Below the pieces are notes generated by a model. The model had not been told where the DNA came from. It was given only the letters and a program-made list of their open reading frames with translations, and ran no database searches. The translations under genes were made by a program, and so were the position numbers. 64,000 bases of DNA from Anthoceros angustus (taxonomy: Eukaryota; Streptophyta; Anthocerotopsida; Anthocerotales; Anthocerotaceae), in NCBI GenBank assembly GCA_010909165.1, contig MU008157.1:806001-870000 (forward strand). The letters run 5' to 3'. Positions 1 through 11,571 of the stretch are shown one piece after another. The first letter of the stretch is position 1, and each line of letters opens with the position of its first letter.

Positions 1-1442
1 AAACAGAACGAACCACTTTACTGAATTTGCAGTGTCACTCAGGAAACAAAGCCCCACACAATTTTCTAGAGCAGCTGGCAGCAAGAGAAGGCCATTCAGG
101 GAATACACTTGACCGCTTGAATTCCTCCACGAAAATCCCATATTCGCCAGGAAGGGCATACGTGGAAGGGAAAAAATCATATCTGAACTACACAACAGCC
201 GAGTCATAATCAGATCCCTCGCCACAGAAACACAGGTACAGCCGCGTATGTATGAGGATTGTCTCTAACTTGGATGCCTCTGAACTCTGGCCCTCCCTCT
301 CCAGATTTTTCTTCATCCGCTTTAAGTTCTTCACAAGCAAATCCTTTCTCGTAATCTGAACATGCCCGCACTAGCCATAAGGCCTCCGACATCGTACTGC
401 CAGTACAAGAATCCAAGTCTCGTGAACCATCTCACCTCATAGTAGTTGCGGAAGTGATTGACTCTCTGCAAGCTCCATCAGTACCACCATCCACTGTCAG
501 GACCGGCATGTGAACCCTAACAGGGCCAGACAAAGCGTACAAGGCATGCAAGGCTTGAACCTGATGGTCGGCAAGGTGCACATGGTCAAAAGTATCGTAC
601 ATCCAGCCAACGTCTGTCCAGAAGAAGTCCCAATCCAGCTCACTGGCCCAGCAAGAGACGCCACAGAAGGATGTCAGCAAATTGCACGGATGATAGCGCC
701 AGACCTTTCCATGACAATTCAGCCCGCCTGTTGTTTCGTGTTCACCTGTCAGTTTCTGCCCACTTCCGGGCCTTGAGAACCTTGTACACAATGGTCTTCC
801 AGTAACACCGAAACTTGATGCTGCATTGCATTTCCCACCGGCATTCCAACACTCATCAACAATACCGCATGATAGAGACAACCTCTGAGCACGTCCGTCC
901 TCCTGTTTCAACATGAATTCCTCTGAACGCTTCTACTGCAGGAAGCACGCGTCCTGATCAAGAGGGAACGGAAGAAAGTACTTTGTATGCCTCATGGTAG
1001 CAGAATGACACCCTCAGCAGCCGCTTGATCTCCAAATCTGCATGAGCTGAAGCCGAGCATAGGCAGACCCGGCCACGAGGAGTCCAGCCCGCAGTAGTGT
1101 GCTGATACGCATGTCAAGACTGGAGGGAAGTGTCCCAGAGGCGGGAACATGGTTGTTGGAAGCAGTTACCCGGTTTCCCGAAACCCTAGAAGCTCTCATT
1201 CGCAAAACGTTTCACGTCTGGAAGCCATGGAACCATGCTGTCGAGGAAACATGTGTTCAGACCAGTGCTGAAGATCGGTAACGTTCCCAGACAAGACAAG
1301 CCTATCTTCCCAGTCCGGTCCAGATCCAGTTCCCACACAGATAACGGTCGATCAGACCGATCCCGGAGCTTGCTTGATTGATGTAGTCTGCCTTAAGCGT
1401 ACGGTGGACGCCATGCAGGAATTTTGAGAGCGAGCTGAGTCC
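1..1442. other. Left edge region, no recognisable gene
   Basis: Several short open frames exist on both strands here, but none matches a family I recognise. The best is on the minus strand at 432-914 (about 160 codons, rich in Cys and Trp), possibly continuing in another frame at 210-416. These could be exons of an unrecognised gene or a decayed one. The last few hundred bases would also hold the promoter and leader of the armadillo-repeat gene that starts at 1443. Confidence 0.4.
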
Positions 1443-2558
1443 ATGGCCATGGATCCGGACGTGGATTCCATGGAGAAAGTGAAGACAGGATTGTGCGAGC
1501 CCACCAAAGTTCTGCTGGAGAACCACAGGCTACTCCCCCTGCTCACTCAATTCAAGGTGCTTTCAAGAAAGCAGAGCAACCGCAAGAGCGTGGGAGAGAC
1601 ATGCGTGTCGGCGCTCATCCGGCACCTCAACAACGCTGCGAGCACACCGAGGATAAAAGCAGAGGGAGCAAACGTGGTGCTCAACATCTGCTACGAGAAG
1701 GAGAACGTGGACGTCGTGTTGCGGTGCGGAGGAGCTGCAACATTGGTAGGATTCTTAGGATCAGCAGAGGAGGAGCTCCAAGCCAACGCGGCCGGGGCGC
1801 TGCAGAGCATCTGCTTCCAGCCGGACGGCCGCAAAATGGTGCGAGAGCTGGGAGCGATTCCGCCTCTCGTAGACCTGCTCGCGTCCCCGTCCATGAACGT
1901 GAGTCCCGCACGCCTGCAGATCTGGAGTCCTGGCTTGCACAGTCAGGTGTAGGGCATTGCAGATCGATGAACTCCGGGGTTGGAGCTCACGGGAGTGGTG
2001 GGAGTGGGATTCTTCCTTCAGGTGAAGGCCCGGGCAGTCGGGGCGTTGCATAACATGAGCTCGGATGTGGACTCCATCCGCATCATCCGCAAGAAAGGAG
2101 GGATCAAGTCGCTCATCAAGCTGCTCCAGAGCAACCAGCCTTGCATATGCGGTTCCGTGGCGGGAGCGCTGCAGAATGTCTCCCGGGAGGTTGCCAGCCG
2201 CCTCATCATCCGGGACAGCGATGCCATCCCCTCCCTGGTCAATCTGCTCAACAGCTCTGACATCCAGACGCAAGTAAGTCCCCTCACCCACACAGAGACA
2301 CCGAAGGTTGCTCATCCCAGCACCTTGCGCACTCGATGTTGCTGTCAAGTAACTCTGCAATGGGCCCCATGGCAGGTGTGTGCGGCGGGAGCCCTGCTGA
2401 ATGTCCTGGGGCCTGAGATGGCCGAGGACTCACCGCCCAGCAAGCAGGCCGCAGGGGCACTGACCAAGCGCCAAGCCTTCGTGCGCACCATCACCTCCAT
2501 GCTCACCACTAGTATTGTTTACCACACTTGCTTCGCTCCAGATGCCACCACAGCTTGA
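1443..2558 (+). CDS. Armadillo-repeat protein (3 exons)
   Basis: The proposed exons are 1443-1898, 2022-2273 and 2376-2558. They are joined by GT-AG introns of 123 and 102 bp, all in phase 0, and give about 296 residues. The protein is made of ARM repeats. Typical helix-3 signatures recur, such as 'NAAGALQSICF', 'GAIPPLVDLL', 'RAVGALHNMS', 'GGIKSLIKLL', 'SVAGALQNVS' and 'DAIPSLVNLL'. ARM repeats form a superhelix that binds partner proteins. No U-box, F-box or BTB domain is visible, so the pathway cannot be named. The ATG at 1443 is preceded by GTCC and followed by a second ATG two codons on. The last exon lacks a clear ARM repeat and is less certain: the real gene could be longer or spliced differently at the 3' end. 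It is convergent with Rubisco activase. Confidence 0.75.
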
Positions 2559-3195
2559 CACCACAGGTTCCTCCCTTGGCCGCGGGATCAAACCAGTTCG
2601 TACCTGTTATTTGTAGCAGCTGCCAATTTGCTTCTCGTCCACCTGACCTGCAAAATTGTATGTACAGTACTAGTTTGGAAGAATGGCTGCACAACGTGTG
2701 TCTTGTCCTTGTTCTCAGACAAGAACGTATATCTCATGGCAGGAGCAGTTGCTGAGGTCAAAGTTTAACTATAAGACCGAGGGGTCTACAGGAGGCTATA
2801 CCATCCACCATGAAGGACCTCTGGTTCAGAATGGAACGCCACTTCAGCCTACGCCTTGTTTCTACAAGTGAAGACTCAGGCTTTTCGCAAGCGGTATATC
2901 TTCTGTAGATTGTGACAGCGAAAGGCTCGAACTTCGAATGGCGTTCATTCAGATATGAATGTAGGGAAGAGGACAAGATCAACTTCCTAGGGAACAGCAA
3001 CTAGAAGAACAAACTACCAAGAACATCGAAGACAACGTTCTATTCCCTCTACCTGACAAATTTTATCCACAAGGACAAGAATTTCCAATCCAACCTGTAA
3101 GGTCAGCATGAGAAACTATTTCAGCACCTAAATCGATATTCCTCCAAGCCGATCGATCTATTGTACAATCAGGAGGCTCCACCCACTACCACTCC
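2559..3195. other. Intergenic region between convergent genes
   Basis: This 637-bp stretch lies between the stop of the ARM-repeat gene (+) and the stop of Rubisco activase (-). It should contain both 3' untranslated regions. I see no further coding region or structured element. Confidence 0.5.
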
Positions 3196-5291
3196 TTATT
3201 TTGGCGAGAAATCGTATTCGCAGCTACCGTTATCGCTCTTCGCAGTGGGGTCAAAATTTTTGGCGGTGGGATCCGTGCATCCTTCAGGGGCCTTTGGTAA
3301 GTTGACTTGCTGGGCTGCTTTGCCTGTGGGAAGGGAAAGACCCAAGGAAGGGGTTACACAACCACGAATGGATGGTTGGCGGAAACAGCGGAAAAGAGGA
3401 GATGGGGAAAAAATGCTACTGATAAAAACGCGTGGATGCCTAAAGAAGAACATGGAAACAGCAGACCAGGCCCACTTGTCTAGCGGTCACTGGATATCTA
3501 CTGCTTACCATAGAAGGTGCCCCGTTTGATAGCATCCTCATTCGCATCGCCAAGGGCAGCTGAAGACAGGTATTTGTCGGCGAGTTGTACTCTCTTGACA
3601 TTATCCTGCTCCTCAACAAGCAAGTACCCGTACTGCAGCAGGATATCTAGAGTCATTTCGGGCTTCTCGAATGTGGGAGGTCCGCCCTTGGCATTCACCA
3701 ACTTCTTTCCAATGTTTTCCACTCCGTTGATGGAGACCCACTTCCTCACCTCGTCATCGTACACCCGAGCCCTAAGTGCACCAAAGAAATCTGCAAAAAC
3801 AGGCCACGAGGTCGTCAGCCAAAACACACAGCAAACATCCGGCAGAAGCGGGGACACAGTGTTTGCACATACCGATGGACTGGCCAGGGAAGGTGTCGAC
3901 GATCTTGACAACATCGTCCTCGGTCACATTGTCGTTTCTAAAGATACCCTTGCAGACGCCGATCCGATCGTCCCGGGTGGGAGCCCAGTAGAACTTCTCC
4001 ATCCGTCCGTCACGGATAAGGGGAGCGTAGAGCGTGGAGAAATCGTTTCCTGTGACGATGATGGGCACCCTCGGAATCGTCTCCTTGTTGTAAATACCGG
4101 GCAGTTGCACATTCGTGGGGTTGTCGGCGATGTTCATGAGGGTGGCGTTCACCATCTGGTTGTTCACTGTGTACTGGGTGGTTCCTCCCATCCTTCCGGC
4201 ACCGGCATCGAGATCGTTGATGAACAGAGCGCACATCTTCCCTTTCTTAATGATGTCGGACGCCTCCCGATACCTCTGCCTGATGAGCTTGGCAGGCTCT
4301 CCGGCGTTCCCACTCTCCAGCTCTCCGGCACTCATCGCTATTGGGCTGCACGAGACGGTCCAGTCCCAGGCATCAGGCACCACCCACCACCCAGCACACA
4401 CAACACAGCCCTCGAAATCAACCAGCTCCTCTTACTTGATCCCGAGCTTGGACATGACAAGCTCGCACTGGAACGATTTCCCCTGTCCCTTACCTCCCCA
4501 GATACCGAGAATGAGGGGAACCTGGCACGCGCAGACCCGTGAGCGGCAGTACTAAAAGCCGAAAACACAGCACAGGATACAGTCAGGAAAGGCAAGCACC
4601 TTGATGTTGGGCAGGTTCATGAAATTCTTGGCGATGTGGATGACGAGCTTGTCCATGAAGGCGGGAGCGATGTAGAATCCATCCTTGGTGTTATCGAAAC
4701 CCCAGCTGAAAAACCCACACCAGAAGAAGGTAAGCAACAGGCTGCTGCACCGCACGCTCGGCCAGCAGCATCGGCAGGAAGAGAGTGAGCATCACTCACG
4801 TCCTCTGGCCAGTGCTGACGTAGTCGTAGGAGCTCATGATGGCGTTCTGGGTACCCACGCCCGCTCCGCCCTGGAAGAGGGCGTCCACCATGCCCTTCCC
4901 CCGGGTGATGTCCTGCTGGTCGTCGGAGGTGTCGGTCCCGAGCCCCGCCCACCGGTCGGCGCACACCACCCGCGCCTTGCCGGCCGACACGCCCAGCGCG
5001 GCATTGGCAGACTTCTTCTTCAGCCCGGCGCCCAGGAAAGCCGAGGCGGGCGTGCACTTCACGCCCGCCGCTGCGCTCTTGGCCACGGATTGGGAGTTCA
5101 AGGCCACAGCCTGGACATGCACCGAAAACCATGTCAGATCGCAGCAGCAGCTGCAGAAGCAGGGCAACAATCCAGAGCGCAGGACGCAGAAGCAGAGAGA
5201 ATGTTCGCGGCGGAAGGCGGCAGGGCAGCGGGGGAGGGTAGGGCGGGACCTGGGAGGCAGCCACAGCCTGGATGGCGGAGGAGGCAGCCAT
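3196..5291 (-). CDS. RCA: Rubisco activase, alpha (redox-tail) form, 7 exons
   Basis: Rubisco activase is the AAA+ ATPase of the chloroplast stroma that removes inhibitory sugar phosphates from Rubisco. On the minus strand the exons are 5291-5250, 5110-4800, 4705-4600, 4521-4436, 4345-3873, 3790-3509 and 3323-3196. They sum to 1,428 nt, exactly 476 codons including the stop (475 aa). An N-terminal transit-peptide region ([14 protein letters not shown]...) is split by intron 1, whose donor (GTCCCG) is weak. Exon 4 carries the Walker A motif GGKGQGKS (about residues 162-169). Exon 5 carries Walker B-type '[14 protein letters not shown]' and the sensor region. The last exon encodes the alpha extension, with Cys449 and Cys468 spaced 19 residues apart as in the known redox-regulated isoform. 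If intron 6 is kept, translation ends after two more codons (TAG at 3500-3498), giving a 436-aa beta-like form. The neighbour HRD3 lies 340 bp upstream on the same strand. Confidence 0.97.
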
Positions 5292-5631
5292 GGTTTCTTC
5301 CTTCCTCGTCCTTTGTGTCTCGCTGAAGGCTTCTCAGGATCGGAATACAGGCGGCCACGGGGCTTTATTAACAGCCTCTGAACCGGATGGCGCTCCCGTG
5401 AAGATGAGCCTCACATTCTCTGCGCGGTGGATCGCGCTTCACGACCTGCCACCTGGCGCGGCAGTGGCCACCTGTTATTTCCCGGTTTTCATTCCGGGGG
5501 TCACGCGCTGGGGAGAGACTCCCGTCGGCCACTAGCGTTCACACATCCGAGCGGGGGTTTCGTCATTTTCTAGGTCGATTTCTTTATTGCGCTTCGCAAC
5601 ACAGACTAGGGCAGGACTCCGGTCCACACAC
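5292..5631 (-). promoter_or_regulatory. Presumed Rubisco activase promoter region
   Basis: This 340-bp gap lies between the HRD3 stop and the Rubisco activase start, both genes being on the minus strand. It must hold the HRD3 3' end and the activase promoter and leader. On the minus strand an AT-rich TTAATAAAG lies about 75 bp upstream of the activase ATG, near 5360-5372, and could serve as a TATA element. No G-box (CACGTG) is present. This is positional inference only. Confidence 0.35.
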
Positions 5632-8217
5632 TCAGTGGGCCTGGGCCGCAACGGCCTCTGGGGCCAGGTTCCGTCTCTGTCTTTGCCTAAGGTACAGAAC
5701 GGTGAACAAGCAAACGAACAGGGCTGCCAGTGTGGCGTTGCCGTCTCCCACGCTCAAGGACCCTATCCACTCTGCCGCAGCCGGTATCGCCTCAGGAAGA
5801 GAATCCACCATTTTCACCTGGAGACAAACACGCTTGTGTGCTCAGTGCTTGTGAGACACAGTGGATAGGGCGGGCTTCAAGTTGACCGACCAACTAACCC
5901 ATTCAGCAACCCAACGCAGCCCAATGTGAATCAATGGAAGTGGAATGGTTTCCAGGGCAATGCTCACCACGGTGCTTCCGCCATAGTGTTGCCGTAACCA
6001 GAGTCCCATGAGGGCAATGTTGACAGGAAGTGCAGCCTGCGGATCCTGTTCCAGAGCTAGGTCGTAGTAGCGCTTTGCCAGGTGCAAGTCCGTGGGTAGA
6101 CCCAGGCCATGCTCGTACATGTACCCTAGGTTGAACATGGCCTGCGCGTTTTTTTGCTCTTGGGCTCGCCTGTATGCTTCTGCGGCACGTTCCAGGTCTT
6201 GTTTTGTTCCCTGCCAGCAAGGAGGGCGGGTCACAATCCTGCTGGGCGGATGCGCAGCCAGCTGCAAAGAGGAAGGCACCATGAGCTTACCTTGCCGTAG
6301 TAGTAGGCATCCCCGATGAGCAAGGCTGCGTGCTCGTTGCCCTGCTCGGAAGCATGTTGCCACAATGTGTGGGAGCGCAGGTAGCGTTCAGCCTCCGTGC
6401 ACAAACCGGAGCGTCCGAAGCATGCGTCCTCGTCGTTGGGTTTTTGCAGAATCCAAGCTGCATTGCTTTGAGCCACTTCGTATCCCAGTTCAGCAGCCCG
6501 TGAGTAGAACAAGTACGCCTTGGCTGTCTGGCCCTTGAGGTAGGAATCCACACCCAAGCGCATCAAGGACGACCAGGGACCCCTTTCCGCCACCAGTTTA
6601 TACAACGCAGTTGCCTGCAACAGTGACCGAGTGAGTAACATATCAGGAACACGTCCAAGAGTGGCCAACTGGGGAATTCATGGTGAGGTTGCTTACAGAT
6701 GGAAGACTTTTGGCGATGACGACCCCTCTCTCATCCAACCCTTTCTGATACAGTTTGGCAAGCTGGTAGAAAGCTTTCGGATAATTGTGCTTTAAAGCAT
6801 GCGTGAGAAGCTGCACAGCTTCTTTCGGATTCCTCTCCACTCCAATGCCACTGAGGTACATGATGCCCAAATTGTAATATGCATGGATGTCTTTGTGCTC
6901 CGCTGCCTTCTGAAAATATTGCATAGCCTGCAAGCGCAGACACATCTCAATACACGGATACAGACCAAGACTCTTCAAAACACACAACAAAGGTAACAAG
7001 TCCCATATCGAATTGCTACTGTGAGTTGATGGTGGTCCCTTATGTCTGTGAGATAAATCCTCCAGTACCTTGATTGGATCCTTCTTTTCCACGCCCAGTC
7101 CCTTGACATACAAATATCCCAGGCCATTGTAAGCAGACCAGTGTTTCTTGCGGACAGCTTGTTCAAACATCTCCCGAGACCTGTTGTAGTCCCTTGGCAC
7201 ACCGTACCCACGGGCATAGATCTCACCAGCCAACTCCATTGCCTTGGCAGAGTCCTTATCCGCAGCTTTCAAGAACCATGTCAAAGCCTTGGCATGGTCA
7301 CGAGTCACACCCCTCACCCCAAAGTAGTATAACACACCCAGAGTAAACATGGCGGTGCCATCGTTTGCCTTTGACGCCTGAAACTCTGTGAACTGGAAGT
7401 CGTCATCTTCTTCCCCACGGTGCTTCCTCAGGGTGCTCCCGCTCTCCTCAGAACCAGCATTCAGTCGTTGTGGCTCCAACCAGGGGTACTCTTTCCAGCT
7501 AAAAAAACTTGTCATCGCCGTGGCAGCGAGCTCGGCATACAGTTGCACTGCTTTATCGAACATCTGACAAGCGAGACAATCAATCATTTCAGACTGCAGC
7601 AGCTGTAGCACGACACTACGTCACTACCGGCTCCATTGTGAAGGTGAAGCAGGACTCACCTGTTGCCGGCTGTAACTATACGCCAGAGCCATTTTGGACT
7701 GAAAATTCCCACCCTCAGCTGCGAAGTGATGGTACAAAAACGCCTTAGATTCACTTCGCTCCAAACCTGTTCCGCTCCCATACAGATAAGCAAGAGTTGA
7801 CTGCGCATGAGCGTGCCCCTGGTCAGCAGCAGTCTGCAGAACCCTAATCGCTGCCGGCAACTCGCTCGGGTCTCCTTTGGCAAACGCGTCCACCATCTTC
7901 CTTACACCATCAACATACACAGCCTGTTCACCCTCAATAATTTCCTGCAGCAGGACAGGATCAAGAAACTGCACCCAGGATCCAGGATCCAGATCGATGT
8001 CGGTGACATCACCATTGTCCCCGAATTCCTCATACGATGCAGACCCTTCCCCCTCTGCATTTGCATCGGGCCCTGCCAACTCCTGATGCTCCTTGGATTT
8101 GGACTCAACATGCTCGTAAATACTGATCTCCGTGTCGAGGCCTAACACTTCAGGGAGTCGTAATACAAGAAGCAGCAACAAAATACCGTGACAGAGAGGC
8201 CGGCGCACCGTTCCCAT
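5632..8217 (-). CDS. HRD3: HRD3/SEL1L, ER-associated degradation adaptor (6 exons)
   Basis: HRD3 (SEL1L in animals) is an ER membrane protein that receives misfolded luminal proteins and passes them to the HRD1 ubiquitin ligase. Minus-strand exons are 8217-7660, 7563-7069, 6927-6697, 6614-6291, 6210-5968 and 5817-5632. All junctions are phase 0 and total 2,037 nt, or 678 aa. An N-terminal signal peptide is visible (hydrophobic [11 protein letters not shown], likely cut near VLG-LD). At least eight Sel1/TPR-like repeats follow, for example '[12 protein letters not shown]', '[14 protein letters not shown]', '[14 protein letters not shown]' and '[14 protein letters not shown]'. A single C-terminal membrane segment ([16 protein letters not shown]) is followed by a basic tail (RQRQRR). 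Length and layout match plant HRD3A. The acidic, Asp/Glu-rich stretch after the signal peptide is also typical of the family. Confidence 0.95.
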
Positions 8218-10524
8218 CTCGCGAACACCTGAATTCAGCTCCTACTTCTTGCTAAAGTGTCCTACCAGGAGTGGAAGCATTCACTTCACATATGTAGCTC
8301 CCGCAAGTAGTTCCACGTTCTGTCCGACATCATGATCATCGAGTCAAGCCGCTCCAGCAATTCCCAAACTGTCCGAAAAATATGTACAAGCAATCAATCA
8401 ACCCCCGAGGTGCGGGGTACTTCACTGAGTTACATAGGTAGACTTTAGTATGAAGCACCTCATGCAACCCACCGAAGTCTCGAGACCCTATGTATAGGGC
8501 CATTACCTAGATGTTTAACCCCAAGTGCAGATAGCCTTTGACCTCCTTTTCCAAGTCTAGATTGTACACGTTTTTGATATTTTTGTTAGGCAGAACAAAC
8601 AAACAAGCCGCATCTAGCCATCCTTCCTGCAAAAAAATTTGCTATTTGTAAGTACTTTGAATCACCTCATATTGTTTGCAGAAGTTATTAAGATAGTTAT
8701 TTAATTTATTCTTATTTATCATTATATATACAAAGAATACAAAGGAGTATGTATCTATATGAAGGATGATATACTTATACATATTTGATATAAACCAAAG
8801 ATAATTTTACATTCATTATTTCGTTGTTATTCAGAGTTCTCCTTATACGACTCAAGCGTCCTCTTAGGCTTCATAAACGTGCAACCTTTGCCTACCTTGC
8901 ATCCAATAACAATAAGCATATTCATGGCACATTAAACAAGTGCTTTGTTGATGTCACAAGGGTAGAAAAGAGTTTGTTAGTTATCTTATCCACCAGGAAT
9001 TGCTAAAGGACAAAGTTGACCATGTCATGTTTCCAATGCATAGAAAACACAATATCGAATCAACGAGGTTACTGATTTCTTGAGCCAAGTGGAATTACCT
9101 TGGCAACGTGAGGAACAGAGCTGCGATACCTCCAAATCCGATGGTGATTAGATCCAACGACGATGACGACCTTGCCACATTATCTTGCCACTCAAGGGAC
9201 ATGGCCACCCTTGCACTTGCAGCCCCTTGCATCTTGTTTTTGCATAGGAGCACTCAATTGTTGTAGCATTTCACTTAGAACGGACGTGTCGATTAGTCAG
9301 GGTTTTGCCCCATGTTTTGCAGAAAGAAAAACTTACATGACTCACTTGTTTCATGTCGTTTCGTCCTATTTCACACACTCTATGACATTTGCTCCTTAGA
9401 ATGGCAAGAACAGGCCGACGGTCAAGTTGGGCATAACACGAGCAGGCATAAACATCTCGATCCCCCTTCCTACCCAAGTAGTGTCTAACGTTCCCCTTCC
9501 TACATTGTGAAGGTCAGAAATAGCGTGCATAGATCATGAAAGGTGCCATCTTCTCTAGTCCTTACTTAGTCCATTATCTACGTATGTCATTGCGATATCA
9601 TCAAGCAGTATGACAAGGCCATTTCAGAACCTAACTACACAACCAACCATCATGGCTACAACGTCTGACACCACCCCAACGTCTACAAGTCCTACTTTTA
9701 CCTCTTTACTTTAATTATCAGCGTCGAGGGCCACACATGAGGGAGGCCAGCGCGCCCATAGAGTGCAACGATATCAAAGAACATACCTCTAAGATGAAGG
9801 AGAAAGATAAATTTAATAGAACCAAAAACCAAGTCTCGAAGATTCGCATAAAATCTACTCTTGTAGCTCGACGATTTTGAAGAGTGGTTGATGGCTCTCT
9901 GAAAAAGCCAAAGTTAACCCAAACAGCACTCCACCACCTATACAAAAGTGAGATTAGCTCAACTCCGTAGCAATAGCACTATGGATTGAAGGATTACATG
10001 CAGACTTAGTACCTGATGTAGAGTACCTTGACAGTAAATGGTTCCGAGATATGCAAACAACTAGCTGCTATATAGGGAGTTAAGGACATACTTACTTTGT
10101 GTGTAGCAAGGTAGGAGTTTTGCATGTTTCGAATGAAGCTGAAGGAAACCATGTGGATGCTCACGTCAAAAGGTTCCGACACCTTCAAGCTCAAATCTTG
10201 GCTATAAAATGGAGGAGATTTAAGTAGTAGCTCGACTAGACAGTAGCCTACCTCTATTGTACCAAAATTTTGTCACCAACCACAATGGCCAGATCCGCAC
10301 TGCTGCTCATCAAGTCGCATCTGCTCAGTACTATAAAAATCAAGCTTGAAGAAGTTATTGGTGCGGCAGATGCTAGCAGCAAGAGGGGCCAGAGCATAAT
10401 GAGACAAGGTTCTCACAACAAGTTTTAAATCCGAATGTAATAAAGGTTGACTACCACCTGAAAATCATGGAGAAGTCAATAATTCCAGTTTGTCTTCTAC
10501 GCCTCGGGGTACAAGGATCTGTAT
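8218..10524. other. AT-rich intergenic region
   Basis: No convincing gene is present. The first few hundred bases would be the HRD3 promoter. From about 8640 to 8830 the DNA is strongly AT-rich with runs of TTATTT and ATATAT. Scattered short frames at 9163-9399 and 9718-9945 show no family resemblance. Some of it may be eroded transposon sequence joined to the copia relic that follows. Confidence 0.5.
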
Positions 10525-11019
10525 TTGGAATGGCACAACAGACCATTGGGGCACGAGAGTGCAGCAAGAAGAATTCCGGCGAGCCACCACTTCCACAGGC
10601 CAACAAACGCTCAGCAAACCTTGTTGTTAAAGAGTTCAAAGCTTGAAGAAAAATCAAAAGGGATTGTGAAGATCCTTACCGTTTGTCTCAAGAGTTCTCT
10701 GCATGATGCTAGTTCTTGGTACCTCGACTCCAGAGCTACTGCACACATTTGCAATGACAAGAGCTTGTTTGTACCCATCCCCAGTTTCATGGCCCTATCC
10801 TGCCCTCGTCTCTACAACGTGTCGGGCCGCTCTTTATTGTTAGCGCCCTACAAGGCTAATCCTGATGATAAAATCCCAGTGCGGGACTTCGATGTATACT
10901 TTGAAATATCTATAAAATCTTCCAATTCGCTAAAAAAGAAAAAGATAGACTATTTTTCGGTATCAAAATCTTGTGGAAGACCCTTAATATATTTGCTACC
11001 TATGCAACTAAAGACTTGA
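10525..11019 (+). mobile_element. Copia-type retrotransposon relic (protease region)
   Basis: The plus-strand frame contains a stretch starting 'SSWYLDSRATAHICNDKS' (about 10711-10764). It matches the start of the Ty1/copia protease, normally W-x-L-D-S-G-A-T-x-H-x-C. The catalytic DSGA is altered to DSRA here, so the enzyme would be inactive. Preceding gag-like sequence and the following integrase domain are not recognisable, so this is a short decayed fragment. No long terminal repeats could be identified by eye. Confidence 0.65.
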
Positions 11020-11571
11020 TGTATAACAAGTCGCTAGGAAATGCATTATTAAAAACTTAGGTATGGAAGGAGAGCAAGAAAGGAGAAAAGGAATTTGTAG
11101 AAAGGACAATACTAACATACACAACTTGTATATTCACGTCAATTTCAAAATCTCTTAGAAAGCCAAATTCAATAGAGAAAGGTCAATCAATGGGTGTGTG
11201 TGTAGGGAGTTTCTAGGGCTTGCGAGGTTTGCAGCATTGACTAGGTTTTCGAGAAGAGTTCTGTAGGTGTTGCGAAATTTAACTGAGCTCAGGCTTAGTG
11301 TAGACATTGCACGCAAGGACGCTTTGCTTGAATCTTTGAAGGCATGTGATTCGGTTGCGAATCATCCGCAAGGACTTATGGGTTTGAGAGCTGGTTGTTC
11401 ATTCAAGGTGCCGTGGATCGGCAGTTGCGTGCCTCTGTCGTCGGCTCGTTTGTCCTCTCTCTGGCGTTTCTGAGTCCACGCTGGATTACCAGTTTGTGCA
11501 AGAAGCACTCTTCATGTAGGTGCATGATCGATCGGGTTTGGGGTGTGTGTCTGATGTGAGGGAAGGAGAAG
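11020..11571. other. Region upstream of the DUF155 gene
   Basis: There is no recognisable coding sequence. The stretch should include the promoter and 5' leader of the gene starting at 11572. One short open frame at 11267-11473 has no family resemblance. Confidence 0.4.
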
